A stretch of 64,000 bases of DNA from Acidobacteriota bacterium (GTDB lineage Bacteria; Acidobacteriota; Vicinamibacteria; Vicinamibacterales; UBA2999): the NCBI GenBank assembly GCA_963169195.1, contig CAUJDN010000035.1:62001-126000 (forward strand), in the 5' to 3' direction. Positions 1-8,726 of the stretch are shown here, piece after piece. How positions within the stretch are numbered: position 1 is the first letter of the stretch; the number at the start of each line of letters is the position of its first letter. The position numbers were made by a program, and so were the translations under genes. Under the pieces are notes generated by a model. The model saw only the letters and a list, made by a program, of their open reading frames with translations. It made no database searches and was not told the origin of the DNA.

Positions 1-77
1 GCGAGATGGGACGACAGCGGCACCGACGCCAGGATCAGCGAGCCGAGCGCAAGGCGGGAGCGGGCGGTGGTCGTCAT
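1..77 (-). CDS. N-terminal fragment of an exported protein (partial)
   Basis: Reading leftward from an ATG at 77, the frame stays open to the window edge and encodes MTTTARSRLALGSLILASVP followed by LSSHLA. This has the shape of a Sec signal peptide: basic residues, then a hydrophobic core. A CATACT hexamer lies 7 nt upstream of the ATG, matching the promoter-to-start spacing of several other genes here. The mature protein lies outside the window, so the function cannot be named. The 275 bp up to the next gene hold no other recognisable gene and probably contain both divergent promoters. Confidence 0.45.
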   Translation of the reverse strand, partial: MTTTARSRLALGSLILASVPLSSHL

Positions 78-339
78 GGGGAAGAGTATGGCGTAAGACC
101 GGGATGGCACCGCGGCCCCGGCATCAGGGGCACGCCCCGGCGTCGGGCAACGACTGCCTCTCAACCCTTCGCCCGACGGCTCGATTTGCGGTGTAGCCGT
201 CCAGGGCGGCGGACGCGCCGGTCACGAACGCATCATTGGGGCACGACCACCACCCCGGCCGAACGCGTTCCCCGTCCGCGGGCCGCGGCGAGGCCGTGGA
301 GGGCGCCGTTGCAAACGCGTCACGCGCCGACCGCTGGGG

Positions 340-345
340 TACCAT
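340..345 (+). promoter_or_regulatory. -10 hexamer of a probable leaderless promoter
   Basis: TACCAT ends 7 nt before the ATG at 353. Transcription starting the usual distance downstream of a -10 would begin at or next to the start codon. No Shine-Dalgarno is visible. Confidence 0.4.
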
Positions 346-352
346 CGCGAAC

Positions 353-1996
353 ATGCGTCTCGCGTGGGTGATGGCCGCGCTCCTCGCCGTGCCGCCGATC
401 GGGTCCGGACAGGCGCCGGGCGTCCTGCACATCACGGTGACGGTGATGGACGCATCGGGGACCCCAACGGCCGTGCCGCGGCACGCGTTGCTCGTCAGCG
501 ACAACCCCGCCACGCGCGAGCCGCGTCGGATGCTGACGGGTGCGGATGGAACCGTGGCGCTCCGACTCCCACCCGGTTCCTACACCGTCGAGTCCGACCG
601 TCCCGTCACGTTTCTCGGCAAGGCCTACCAGTGGACGCAGATGGTGGACGTCGTGGCGGGCCAGGCTGTTTCAGTCGTGCTGAGCTCGGACAACGCCGAG
701 GTGCTGGCGGCGCCGGCGCCGCCGGCGGGAGCTGCCGCCGTGTCCGGCACCGATCCCTCCCTCCTCCTCGGCACCTGGCAGCAGAGCCTCGTGGCCGTCT
801 GGTCGCCCACGGCCCGCGCAACCGGGTTCGTGGTCGACGCGCAAGGCTTGATTGCCACCCACGGGCGCGCGGCGGGTCCCGCGGTGCCGGTCGCCGTGCA
901 GTGGTCGAGGGAGGTGAAGGTGCCGGCGCGCGTCCTCGTCGCTGACCCGGCCCGAAACGTGGCGATCATCCAGGTCGATCCCACGGTCGTCGGCGGACCG
1001 CCACTGCCCCTGCCGTGCCCGCCCGCCACGGCACCATCGCTGGACGAGGGGCAGGAGATTGTCGCACTGGCCTCTCCGCTTCGAACGGGACCCGACCTGG
1101 CGCGGGGAACGGTCACCGGGTTTGAGCCGCGGGCGATCGAGACGGACCTGAGGCTGGGGTTCGGCGGCGCCGGGGGCCCCGCCTTCGACGAGGCGGGGAC
1201 TCCCATCGGGCTCACGTCCGTGCCCGGGGACGGCGACGTGATGCGGAGCGATGCTGCGGTGGTCCGCGTGGGGATTCTCTGCGAGGCGCTCTCGGCGGCC
1301 CGGGCGAAAATGGCGGGCTCGGCGCCTCCCGGCGCGGAGCGGCTGCCCGTGGAGCCGGTGACGCCCTTCCCCGCCGGGGCGCTCGAGGCATCCGTGAAGG
1401 CCGACGCCGGCGCGAGCGCGCCGCCCGTGGCCTCTTCGTCGGACTTCGACATCGCCTTCCTCACGCCACCGATGGTGCATCGCGCGCGGCAGCGACCCGA
1501 CAGGACGGGCGGCGCTGGCGGGCGCGCGCCCGAGGCGGAAGCGCGCCTCGGCCGGCTCACGGACTTCGGTGCCTGGTCCGGCTACTTCGAGGACCTGCCC
1601 TCCGTTCTGGTCGTCCGTGTCACGCCGAAGCTCGTCGAGGGGTTCTGGAAACGGATCGCGCGCGAGGCGGCGCGCACGCAGGGCGCCGTGCTCCCGGCCT
1701 TCAAGGATTTCAAGACGGACTTCCTCCGGATGCGCGCGGCCTGCGGCGGTGCCGAGGTCACCCCCATCCATCCGTTCCTGCTCGAACATCGCGCCTCCGA
1801 GAGGTCGGAGGAGGACGTGGTTCGCGAGGGCGTGTACGTCTTCGCCCCGGGTGCGTTCGGTCCGCACTGCGGAAGCGTCACGCTGTCACTGTATTCGGGG
1901 CGAGCGCCGGAGAAGCCGGACACGCTCGTTGTCGATCCGAAGGTGATCGACCGGATCTGGCGGGACTTCGCACCCGGCCGTACGGGCGCCAGGTAG
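353..1996 (+). CDS. secreted trypsin-fold (HtrA-like) protein with a prealbumin-like domain, catalytic Ser missing
   Basis: A 547-residue protein. The ATG at 353 is preferred over upstream in-frame starts because it opens a Sec signal peptide (MRLAWVMAALLAVPPIGSGQ). Residues about 23-110 look like a carboxypeptidase-regulatory/Ig-like domain (VTVMDASG...TGADGTVALRLPPGSYTV). Residues about 140-330 resemble the trypsin-like/HtrA fold: ATGFVVDAQGLIATHG matches the strand and His region, DPARNVAIIQVD the Asp region, and GFGGAGGPAFDEAGTPIGL the region normally reading GNSGGP. There the nucleophile Ser is Ala, so the protein is probably not an active protease. The C-terminal part (about 400-547) is not recognised. 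The best inference is a periplasmic binding or scaffold role. Confidence 0.6.
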   Translation: MRLAWVMAALLAVPPIGSGQAPGVLHITVTVMDASGTPTAVPRHALLVSDNPATREPRRMLTGADGTVALRLPPGSYTVESDRPVTFLGKAYQWTQMVDVVAGQAVSVVLSSDNAEVLAAPAPPAGAAAVSGTDPSLLLGTWQQSLVAVWSPTARATGFVVDAQGLIATHGRAAGPAVPVAVQWSREVKVPARVLVADPARNVAIIQVDPTVVGGPPLPLPCPPATAPSLDEGQEIVALASPLRTGPDLARGTVTGFEPRAIETDLRLGFGGAGGPAFDEAGTPIGLTSVPGDGDVMRSDAAVVRVGILCEALSAARAKMAGSAPPGAERLPVEPVTPFPAGALEASVKADAGASAPPVASSSDFDIAFLTPPMVHRARQRPDRTGGAGGRAPEAEARLGRLTDFGAWSGYFEDLPSVLVVRVTPKLVEGFWKRIAREAARTQGAVLPAFKDFKTDFLRMRAACGGAEVTPIHPFLLEHRASERSEEDVVREGVYVFAPGAFGPHCGSVTLSLYSGRAPEKPDTLVVDPKVIDRIWRDFAPGRTGAR

Positions 1997-2096
1997 CCGT
2001 CGTGGCGGCCCGGCATCGCGATGACCGTGGGAGGCCCGTTCCCTCGGCTTTCCGCGTCCCCGGGTCTGCGGCCTGTCTCCATGGAGGGGAGGCCGG

Positions 2097-2102
2097 TACA
2101 AT
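2097..2102 (+). promoter_or_regulatory. -10 hexamer of a probable leaderless htpG promoter
   Basis: TACAAT lies 6 nt before the htpG ATG (GGTACAATGGCGGCATG). There is no Shine-Dalgarno in the 6-nt interval, so the transcript is predicted to start at the codon. Confidence 0.45.
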
Positions 2103-2108
2103 GGCGGC

Positions 2109-4013
2109 ATGGGCGCTGTGACCGAGACCCTTCCCTTCCAGGCGGAAACCCGCCAGCTCCTCGACATCGTCATCCACTCGCTCTACTCGAACAAGGAGAT
2201 CTTCCTTCGCGAGTTGATCTCGAACGCCTCCGACGCCCTCGACAAGCTGCGGCTCGAGGCGCTGGAGCACCACGCACTGCTGGACGAAGACCCGGTGCTC
2301 GAGATCGAGCTCGCCGCCGACGGCAGGGCCCGCACGCTGACGGTGAGCGACAGCGGCATCGGAATGACGCGCGAGGAGCTCGTGCGCCTGATCGGCACGA
2401 TCGCCAAGTCGGGCACGCGCGAACTCGTCGAGCAGCTGAAGGCCGGGCCCTCGGGCGAAACGGCGGCCTCGCTCATCGGGCAGTTCGGGGTGGGCTTCTA
2501 CTCCGCGTTCATGGTGGCGGACCGGGTCGAGGTCGTCACCCGCAAGGCCGGCGCCGACACGGCGACCCGATGGGAGTCGGCGGGTGACGGCACCTACACG
2601 GTGAGCGAGGCCAGCCGGTTCCGCCGCGGCACCGACGTCATCCTGCACCTCAAGCCGGTGGACCCCGAGAACGGCCTCGCGGACTATGCCAGTGCGCAGG
2701 TCCTGAAGGCGCTCGTCAAGAAGCACTCGGACTTCGTCGGGTATCCCGTCAAGCTCAAGGAGGTGACCGACGGCGTCCCCGGATGGACGACGCTCAACTC
2801 GATGAAGCCGATCTGGACGCAGGCGGCCTCCGAGGTCAGCGACGAGGCCTATGCCGAGTTCTACCGCCACCTGTCCCACGACTGGCACGATCCGCTGGAT
2901 CGTCTGTCGCTCCGCGCCGAGGGACGGCTCGAGTACCAGGCGCTGCTCTTCCTCCCGTCGAACGCGCCCTTCGACCTGTACTACCGCGACCAGGCGTACG
3001 GCCTTCAGCTGCACGTCCGGCGCGTGCTGATCATGGAGCGCTGCCGCGCACTGCTGCCGCCGTTCCTGCGCTTCGTGAAGGGCGTGGTCGACTCCGCGGA
3101 TCTGCCCCTCAACCTTTCGCGGGAGATGGTCCAGGAGGATCGCCAGATCGGGCAGATGCGCACGTGGCTGACCCGCAAGGTGCTGGACCACCTCGCCACG
3201 ATGCTGGCCGACCGGCGCGAGGCCTACCTGAAGTTCTGGAGCGAGTTCGGGCCGGTACTGAAGGAGGGACTGGCCCAGGAGACCGAACACCGCGACCGGC
3301 TCCTGAAGCTGCTGCTGTTCCGTTCGACCCGCGAGACGCCGGAACCGACCTCGCTCGCGGAGTACGTGACGCGGATGCCGGAGGGACAGTCCAGCCTCTA
3401 CTACGTCACCGGCGAGTCGCGTGCCGTGGCCGAGCGATCACCGCATCTCGAGGCGTTTCGCGCGAAGGGCTACGAGGTGCTGTTCCTCGTCGATCCCATC
3501 GACGAATTCGTGGCGCAGTCGGTGCGCGAGTTCGACGGCAGGCCGCTCGTCTCGGTCTCGCGTGCGGGCGTCGAGCCGGGACCCGACGCCGACCGCCAGG
3601 CGGCGGAGGACGCGCGCAGGGCGCGCGAGACCGAACTCCGCCCGTTCCTGGCCTTCCTCGAGCGCACGCTCGGGGACACGATCCGCGAGGCTCGCGTCTC
3701 GTCGCGTCTGACGACGTCGCCGGCGTGCCTCGTGGCCGGGGAGCACGACCTCAGCCCCGGCCTGGAGCGGCTGCTGCGCCAGGCCTCGGGCACGGACGAC
3801 GGGGAGACGACGAAGCGGATCCTCGAGGTGAACGACGGTCACGAACTCGTGGAGAAGCTCCGCACGCTCCACGCGGCCTCGCCCGACGATGCGTCACTCG
3901 CCGAGGCCGCGCACCTGCTGCTGGGTACGGCGCTGCTGGCCGAAGCGTCGACGCCACCCGACCCGGCCGCGTTCGCCGCGAAGCTCACGGCGCTGCTGAC
4001 GCGCGCGCTGTAG
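2109..4013 (+). CDS. htpG: HSP90-family molecular chaperone HtpG
   Basis: A 634-residue cytosolic ATP-dependent chaperone of the length usual for bacterial HtpG. The GHKL ATPase domain is plain: LYSNKEIFLRELISNASDA near residue 30, DSGIGMTREEL, GTIAKSGT and GQFGVGFYSAF. The middle domain (LHVRRVLIMERCRALLPPFL, VDSADLPLNLSRE) and the C-terminal dimerisation domain follow. The start at 2109 directly follows a TACAAT -10 hexamer. The gene appears monocistronic: a strong hairpin follows it, and the neighbours are an unrelated exported protein and a decayed gene. Confidence 0.97.
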   Translation: MGAVTETLPFQAETRQLLDIVIHSLYSNKEIFLRELISNASDALDKLRLEALEHHALLDEDPVLEIELAADGRARTLTVSDSGIGMTREELVRLIGTIAKSGTRELVEQLKAGPSGETAASLIGQFGVGFYSAFMVADRVEVVTRKAGADTATRWESAGDGTYTVSEASRFRRGTDVILHLKPVDPENGLADYASAQVLKALVKKHSDFVGYPVKLKEVTDGVPGWTTLNSMKPIWTQAASEVSDEAYAEFYRHLSHDWHDPLDRLSLRAEGRLEYQALLFLPSNAPFDLYYRDQAYGLQLHVRRVLIMERCRALLPPFLRFVKGVVDSADLPLNLSREMVQEDRQIGQMRTWLTRKVLDHLATMLADRREAYLKFWSEFGPVLKEGLAQETEHRDRLLKLLLFRSTRETPEPTSLAEYVTRMPEGQSSLYYVTGESRAVAERSPHLEAFRAKGYEVLFLVDPIDEFVAQSVREFDGRPLVSVSRAGVEPGPDADRQAAEDARRARETELRPFLAFLERTLGDTIREARVSSRLTTSPACLVAGEHDLSPGLERLLRQASGTDDGETTKRILEVNDGHELVEKLRTLHAASPDDASLAEAAHLLLGTALLAEASTPPDPAAFAAKLTALLTRAL

Positions 4014-4031
4014 CGCCCGCCCGCCGGCTCG

Positions 4032-4068
4032 GACGCGGAGGCGGGTTCTTCTTCAACGCCTCCGTGTC
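4032..4068 (+). terminator. hairpin downstream of htpG
   Basis: A 12-bp stem (arms 4032-4043 and 4057-4068, 11 of 12 pairs Watson-Crick, one G-T) encloses a 13-nt loop, 18 nt after the htpG stop. There is no clear T-run, so it may be an intrinsic terminator of reduced strength or an mRNA 3'-end stabiliser. Confidence 0.45.
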
Positions 4069-4119
4069 GACGGCGATGGCCCGCTCGAGCTGAGGGTCGC
4101 AGGGCACCGCGCATCGACG

Positions 4120-4680
4120 ATGCGGCTCAGTTCAATGGATGGCAGGACAGAGGCCGAACAGAACGGCTCGTGCGAGGTCGAGCAGATCAATCCGGAGCGC
4201 CTGCCGCTGCTCGACGCGTTCGTCGAGGAGCGGATCGGCGACCGGCTGCGCTGGCTGGCCTGACGACGGTCCTCATTCAGCATCGGTTCGGGAGCCTCGT
4301 GCCGCTGACCCGCACCCTGCTGCGCCTTGGTGCCGATCCGGCGCGGCTCTGCGGCATCGACATTCCCTACACGGCGAACGAGGCGGTGCGGGCCGAGCTG
4401 CGGCGACTGGGCATTCCCGAGTCGAACCTGGCGAGCGCCTCGTCCGGGTCCGCCGAGCCGTCGCGCGAGGCCTTCATCGAGCTGGCCGATACACATCCCA
4501 GCCACGACATCTCCGTCGTGGAGCGCGACACTCTCAGCTCGCGCTGCGCCTGGGCGAAGCGGCGTTACCGCGACCTGCTCGGCCCGGACGCGCGGTTCAT
4601 CGACGGGCACGACGGCGCCGTTCATGAAGGCCGGGCTCCGCCAGACGATGATCGAGATGACGCTGGAGCTGGCGCGGTGA
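4120..4680 (+). pseudogene. frameshifted remnant of an unidentified enzyme gene
   Basis: Three protein-like stretches lie in two frames. An ATG at 4120 opens 47 residues ending at TGA 4261-4263. The next frame then continues with well-formed sequence, including TTVLIQHRFGSLVPLTRTLL and GIDIPYTANEAVRAELRRLG, to about 4615. The first frame resumes with FMKAGLRQTMIEMTLELAR and a stop at 4678-4680. Codon-position bias and residue composition look protein-like in each piece, so this is read as a decayed gene rather than noncoding DNA. I do not recognise the family with confidence. The last 59 bp overlap the 3' end of the minus-strand oxidoreductase. This covers most of the 600-bp gap between htpG and that gene. 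Confidence 0.45.
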
Positions 4681-6754
4681 TGTCGTCCTGCTCGCGCAGG
4701 ACCGCGACGGCGGCGACCGGCTCGCCGATCGGCGCCACGTCGACGAACGCGTCATAGAGTCCGCTGCCGCCGCCCCAGTCGGTGGGTGCCTCGGCCGTCA
4801 GCACGTTCACCGACTGGCGCGCGCCGGACACGTCCGTCAGCCCGCCGAACGGCATCCACGCCACGCCGGGACGCACGCGGTCGGAGACAGCGCACACCGC
4901 CTGCAGGGCGCCTCGCGCATTCCACACGCGGACCACGTCGCCGGCCACGAGTCCACGCCGGCGCGCATCCTCCGGGTGCAGCTCGATGAAGAGATCTCCG
5001 GTACGCCGCCGGTGCCGCTCGATGTGGCTGTAGCCCGAGTTGAGGAAGTGCAGCGTCTTGCCCGTGATGAGTTGCAGCCCGTCCTCACGGGACATCGCTC
5101 CCGGGGCCGGCAGCGGGTCGTGGCCGAGCGCGCGGAGCGGCTCGGAGTAGAGCTCCGCCTTCCCCGACGCGGTGGGGAAGCCGCCGCGCGCGAAGGGCCG
5201 CCAGTCCTCGGGAACGTTCAGGCGGACGTGCCCCTCCGCCCACAGCCGCTCGTACGTGACGCCCTCCAGCCACGGGTGCCCGCTCGACAGGGCCGCCCGC
5301 AGCATCGCCTCGTCGCCCTCGAAGAGCCACGGCTCGGTGCGCCCGAGCGCGTGCGCGAGACGGCGGAAGAGTTCCGTGTTGCACACCGACTCGCCGCGCG
5401 GGGCGATGGCGGGCCGGTTGAGCGCCAGGTACAGGTGGCCCCACGCCGGGGACAGATCGAGGTGCTCGATCTGGCTGGTGGCCGGCAGCACGTAGTCCGC
5501 GAAGCGGGCGGTCTCGGTGACGAACAGGTCGTGGACCACCGTGAAGAGATCCTCGCGCAGCAGCCCCTCGCGGATGCGCGCCTGGTTGGGGATGGAGACC
5601 ATCGGGTTCGCGCCGTACACCATCAGCGCGCGAACCGGCGGAGCGAGGCTCGGATCGCAGAGGTCACGGCCGAGGTCCCGCATGTTCAGCGTGCGCACGC
5701 CCGGGCGCTGCACCTCGGGCATCTGTACGCGGTCCAGCGCGAATGCGGCATAGTGCAGGGCGTGGGTCGAGCGCGCGAGCCCGCCGCCCCGATGCCGCCA
5801 GGCGCCCGTCAGGACCGGCAGGCAGGCCAGCGCGCGGAACTGCATGGCGCCGTTCCGGTGATGCTCGAGGCCGATGAGCGGGCGCAGCAGCGACGGCTGT
5901 GTGGTGGCGTACTCCCGCGCGAAGCGCTCGATGTCCGCCGCGGGCAGCCCGACGGCATCGGCCACGTCCGCGGGTGCGTAGTCGCGCACACGCGCGACCA
6001 GGGACTCGTAGCCGACAGCGTGCGCCGCCACGTACTCGCGATCCACGAGGCCGGCGCCCACGATCACGTGCATCATCGCGAGCGCGAGCAGCGCATCGGT
6101 GCCCGGGCGAACCTGCAGGTGCCAGTCCGCGGCCTCGGCGGTGCGGGTGCGGATGGGGTCCACGACCACCAGGCGGGCTCCGCGGCGCCTGGCCTCCCGC
6201 ACCAGCGGCCAGTAGTGCAGGTTGGTGACGATGGTGTTGGTGCCCCACAGCACCACGAACCGGCTATGCACGATCTGCTCGGGATCGATGCCCGTTCCCG
6301 TGCCGATCGTGGCCGTGAGTCCCGCCGCCGCCACGGGCCCGCAGATGGCGCGCTCGAGGGCGGCGCACCCCATCGAGCCGAAGAGGCGCCGATCGAGCGA
6401 GAACTCCTGGATGAGGCCCTGCACGCCCGCCGAGCTGTACGGCAGGATGGCCTCCGGCCCGGATTCGGCGGCAATGGCCTGCCACCGTCCGGCGATGTCG
6501 GCCAGCGCGTCGTCCCAGCTGACCCGCTCGAAACGGGCCTCGCCCTTCGGGCCGACCCGCTTCAGCGGGTGCAGCACGCGGTCGGGGTGATACACGCGTT
6601 CCAGGTAGTGGTTCACCTTGGCGCACAGCGTGCCGCGGGTGAACGGATGCGCGGGATCGCCGGACATCTTCGTGGCGATGCCGTCCCGAACCTCGACCAC
6701 CCACCCGCACGTGTCCGGGCAGTCGTGACCGCATGCGCCGCGGATGGTCTGCAC
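4622..6754 (-). CDS. molybdopterin-dependent oxidoreductase (formate dehydrogenase/DMSO reductase superfamily)
   Basis: A 710-residue catalytic subunit. The N-terminus carries CGHDCPDTCGW and, further on, GTLCAKV, the four-Cys motif for one [4Fe-4S] cluster. The central part has superfamily signatures (VLWGTNTIVTNLHYW, VVVDPIRTRTAEAADWHLQV, PGTDALLALAMMHVI, YGANPMVSIPNQ, FVTETARFADYVLPATSQIE). The C-terminal beta-barrel dinucleotide-binding domain includes LITGKTLHFLNSGYSH and GDVVRVWNARG. A Cys in RAICGPVAAAGL sits where FdhF has its Sec/Cys molybdenum ligand (inference). The GTG at 6754 is preferred to the ATG at 6796 because TACAAT lies 6 nt upstream and the conserved fold begins there. 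The last ~15 residues run into the decayed neighbour, so the native stop may be lost. There is no Tat signal and no partner subunit nearby, so it is probably cytoplasmic. Substrate unknown. Confidence 0.85.
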   Translation of the reverse strand: MQTIRGACGHDCPDTCGWVVEVRDGIATKMSGDPAHPFTRGTLCAKVNHYLERVYHPDRVLHPLKRVGPKGEARFERVSWDDALADIAGRWQAIAAESGPEAILPYSSAGVQGLIQEFSLDRRLFGSMGCAALERAICGPVAAAGLTATIGTGTGIDPEQIVHSRFVVLWGTNTIVTNLHYWPLVREARRRGARLVVVDPIRTRTAEAADWHLQVRPGTDALLALAMMHVIVGAGLVDREYVAAHAVGYESLVARVRDYAPADVADAVGLPAADIERFAREYATTQPSLLRPLIGLEHHRNGAMQFRALACLPVLTGAWRHRGGGLARSTHALHYAAFALDRVQMPEVQRPGVRTLNMRDLGRDLCDPSLAPPVRALMVYGANPMVSIPNQARIREGLLREDLFTVVHDLFVTETARFADYVLPATSQIEHLDLSPAWGHLYLALNRPAIAPRGESVCNTELFRRLAHALGRTEPWLFEGDEAMLRAALSSGHPWLEGVTYERLWAEGHVRLNVPEDWRPFARGGFPTASGKAELYSEPLRALGHDPLPAPGAMSREDGLQLITGKTLHFLNSGYSHIERHRRRTGDLFIELHPEDARRRGLVAGDVVRVWNARGALQAVCAVSDRVRPGVAWMPFGGLTDVSGARQSVNVLTAEAPTDWGGGSGLYDAFVDVAPIGEPVAAVAVLREQDDITAPAPASSRSSSGGARPS

Positions 6755-6760
6755 GCGGCG

Positions 6761-6766
6761 ATTGTA
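6761..6766 (-). promoter_or_regulatory. -10 hexamer of a probable leaderless promoter
   Basis: On the minus strand TACAAT lies 6 nt before the GTG at 6754 (CGTACAATCGCCGCGTG), nearly the same arrangement as in front of htpG. This supports the internal GTG as the true start of the molybdopterin enzyme. Confidence 0.4.
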
Positions 6767-6955
6767 CGATGAGGATGAGGGCTCCTGGATGGCCATCGCC
6801 TGCTCATGGCACGTGCGACGCGGGTTGGCCGCAGGATGGGCCCACTCGGCCGAGGCGCCGACACCGCCTGCTGCCACCCGCGACCCGACTCGGCCCCTAC
6901 GAGGTCCCGGCCGCGCCCGAAGGCCGGCGGTGGGCGTGCGGCTGTCTGCATCCTC

Positions 6956-8554
6956 CTATCGCAGCGGCGGTGTGGTCGCCGGCGGCCGTCGGTGTCCCGT
7001 CGCCTGCTCGTACGCATACGCGAGCCTGACGAGCGTCGCCTCCGACCACGCGCGACTGAGGAAGGTGATGCCCGCCGGCAGCGTGCCCCCGCGCGTGTAG
7101 CCCATGGGCACCTGGATCGCCGGAAACCCCGTCGTCGGCGAGAAGAACTGGCTGTTGTCGCCGTGCGGTGAGTTGAGGTCCCCGATCAGCCGCGGTGGAT
7201 TGCTCCAGGTCGGGTACACGAAGGCGTCCAGCTTCAGCGCGTCCATCGCCTTCAGCACGGCGTCGCGCACCTGCTGCCGGTACGCCATCTCCCCCTGGCA
7301 CGCAGGGGTGTCCGGGCCGTTCTCGGGTCCCTGCTCCGCCTGCTCGAGACGGCGCTGCACGGTGGGATGGAAGCGACCGGACCTGATGATCTCCGCGAGG
7401 CTCTTCACCGGCACGCGAGCGCCATGCGAGGCGAGATAACGGTTGATGTCGTATTTGAAGCCCATGCACGGGCCCAGGCCCTGCGGCCGCCGGATCGCGT
7501 CGAGCCCGTCGACCGTGGCCGGATCCACGATGGTGGCGCCCGCACGCCGGAGGTCCTCGACCGCGCGCATGAACACCGCAGCCACCTCCGGATCCGTGGT
7601 GTCCTTCGGCGCGGTCACGCCCGGGGCCTGCGGCCCTGCAGTGCTCCGCTCGTAGGCCTGCCGCAGCACGCCGATGCGCGCGCCCTTCAGGCCGTCGCGC
7701 TGGAGCGCCTGCAGGTAGTCCTCGCGCGGACGGCCACGCGCGGCCTCGGTCGCCGGATCGTCCGGATCCTCTCCCACGATCACCTGGAACACGGCGGCAA
7801 CGTCCTCCACCGTGCGCCCCATCGGGCCAGCGATGTCGGCGAGCAGGTTGAGCGGCATCACGCCGGCGCGGCTCGTGAGGCCCATCGTCGAGCGGATGCC
7901 GACCAGCGCCTGGTGCGACGAGGGCCCCCGAATCGAGTTGCCCGTGTCGCTGCCAAGGCCGATCAGCCCGAAGTTGGCCGCGACGGCCGCCGCCGTCCCG
8001 CCGCTCGACCCGGCGGTCACGCGGTCCAGCGCGTAGGGGTTCTTCGTGTAGCCCGGCAGGATCGAGCTGACCGTCTCGTACGGCGTGAACGCCCACTCGG
8101 CCATGTTCGACTTGGCCAGCACCAGCGCGCCGGCGTCCTTCACGCGCTTCACCTGGAAGGCGTCCTTCGTCGCGACGAAGCCCTCCAGCGCCAGCGAGCC
8201 ATTCGCGCTCTGCAGGCCGAGGGTCTCGAAGTTGTCCTTCACGATCATCGGCACGCAGTGCAGCGGCCTGAGCGAGCCGCTCCGTTTGAAATCCGCGTCC
8301 ATCGCGTCGGCCTGCGCCAGCACCTGCGGGTTGGTGAGGATGATGGCGTTCAGGGCCGGCCCGTTTCGGTCATAGGCCTCGATACGGCGGAGGTAGCGCT
8401 CAACCAGTGCGCGGCACGTGAGCCGGCCCTCGCGCATTGCGGTGTGCACGGCGGCAATGGTGGCTTCCTCGACGGGGACAGGTGTGGGCTGCCGGGCCGA
8501 GACAGCAGGGATGGCAGCAGCCAGTGCAGACATAAGCGCAAGGGCACGACGCAT
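6956..8554 (-). CDS. secreted amidase (amidase signature family)
   Basis: A 532-residue hydrolase of carboxylic amides. A Sec signal peptide (MRRALALMSALAAAIPAVSA) places it in the periplasm. The Ser-cisSer-Lys triad can be read: Lys in PMIVKDNFET (about residue 108), and the two serines in TAGSSGGTAAAVAANFG and GSDTGNSIRGPSS (about 180-210). The C-terminal half has the usual family sequence (GITFLSRAWSEATLVRLAYAYE shortened at the very end). Substrate cannot be told from sequence; secreted relatives act on amino-acid amides or peptides. It is transcribed divergently from the fibronectin-domain gene. Confidence 0.93.
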   Translation of the reverse strand: MRRALALMSALAAAIPAVSARQPTPVPVEEATIAAVHTAMREGRLTCRALVERYLRRIEAYDRNGPALNAIILTNPQVLAQADAMDADFKRSGSLRPLHCVPMIVKDNFETLGLQSANGSLALEGFVATKDAFQVKRVKDAGALVLAKSNMAEWAFTPYETVSSILPGYTKNPYALDRVTAGSSGGTAAAVAANFGLIGLGSDTGNSIRGPSSHQALVGIRSTMGLTSRAGVMPLNLLADIAGPMGRTVEDVAAVFQVIVGEDPDDPATEAARGRPREDYLQALQRDGLKGARIGVLRQAYERSTAGPQAPGVTAPKDTTDPEVAAVFMRAVEDLRRAGATIVDPATVDGLDAIRRPQGLGPCMGFKYDINRYLASHGARVPVKSLAEIIRSGRFHPTVQRRLEQAEQGPENGPDTPACQGEMAYRQQVRDAVLKAMDALKLDAFVYPTWSNPPRLIGDLNSPHGDNSQFFSPTTGFPAIQVPMGYTRGGTLPAGITFLSRAWSEATLVRLAYAYEQATGHRRPPATTPPLR

Positions 8555-8726
8555 GGCGTCCCACTCTGAGGGAAAAGGCCGGCGCCTGCAACCCTTCTCA
8601 CCGTACGCCGTCGCGGCCTGCCCGACGGCACCGGATCTCCGGCGTCGCGCGGTGCCGGGGCCTGTTCACTCGGGCCATGCGGGCGCTGCTACGATGTGGC
8701 ACCGGATGTGCATGGTTTTCACGCAA

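Noticed and set aside
236-352. Upstream in-frame start (236) for the trypsin-fold gene
   Set aside because: It would bury the signal peptide; a -10 hexamer at 340-345 lies inside the extension.
6755-6877. Upstream starts of the molybdopterin oxidoreductase at 6877 or 6796
   Set aside because: The extra residues are low-complexity and unlike the family, and a TACAAT hexamer sits just before the GTG at 6754.
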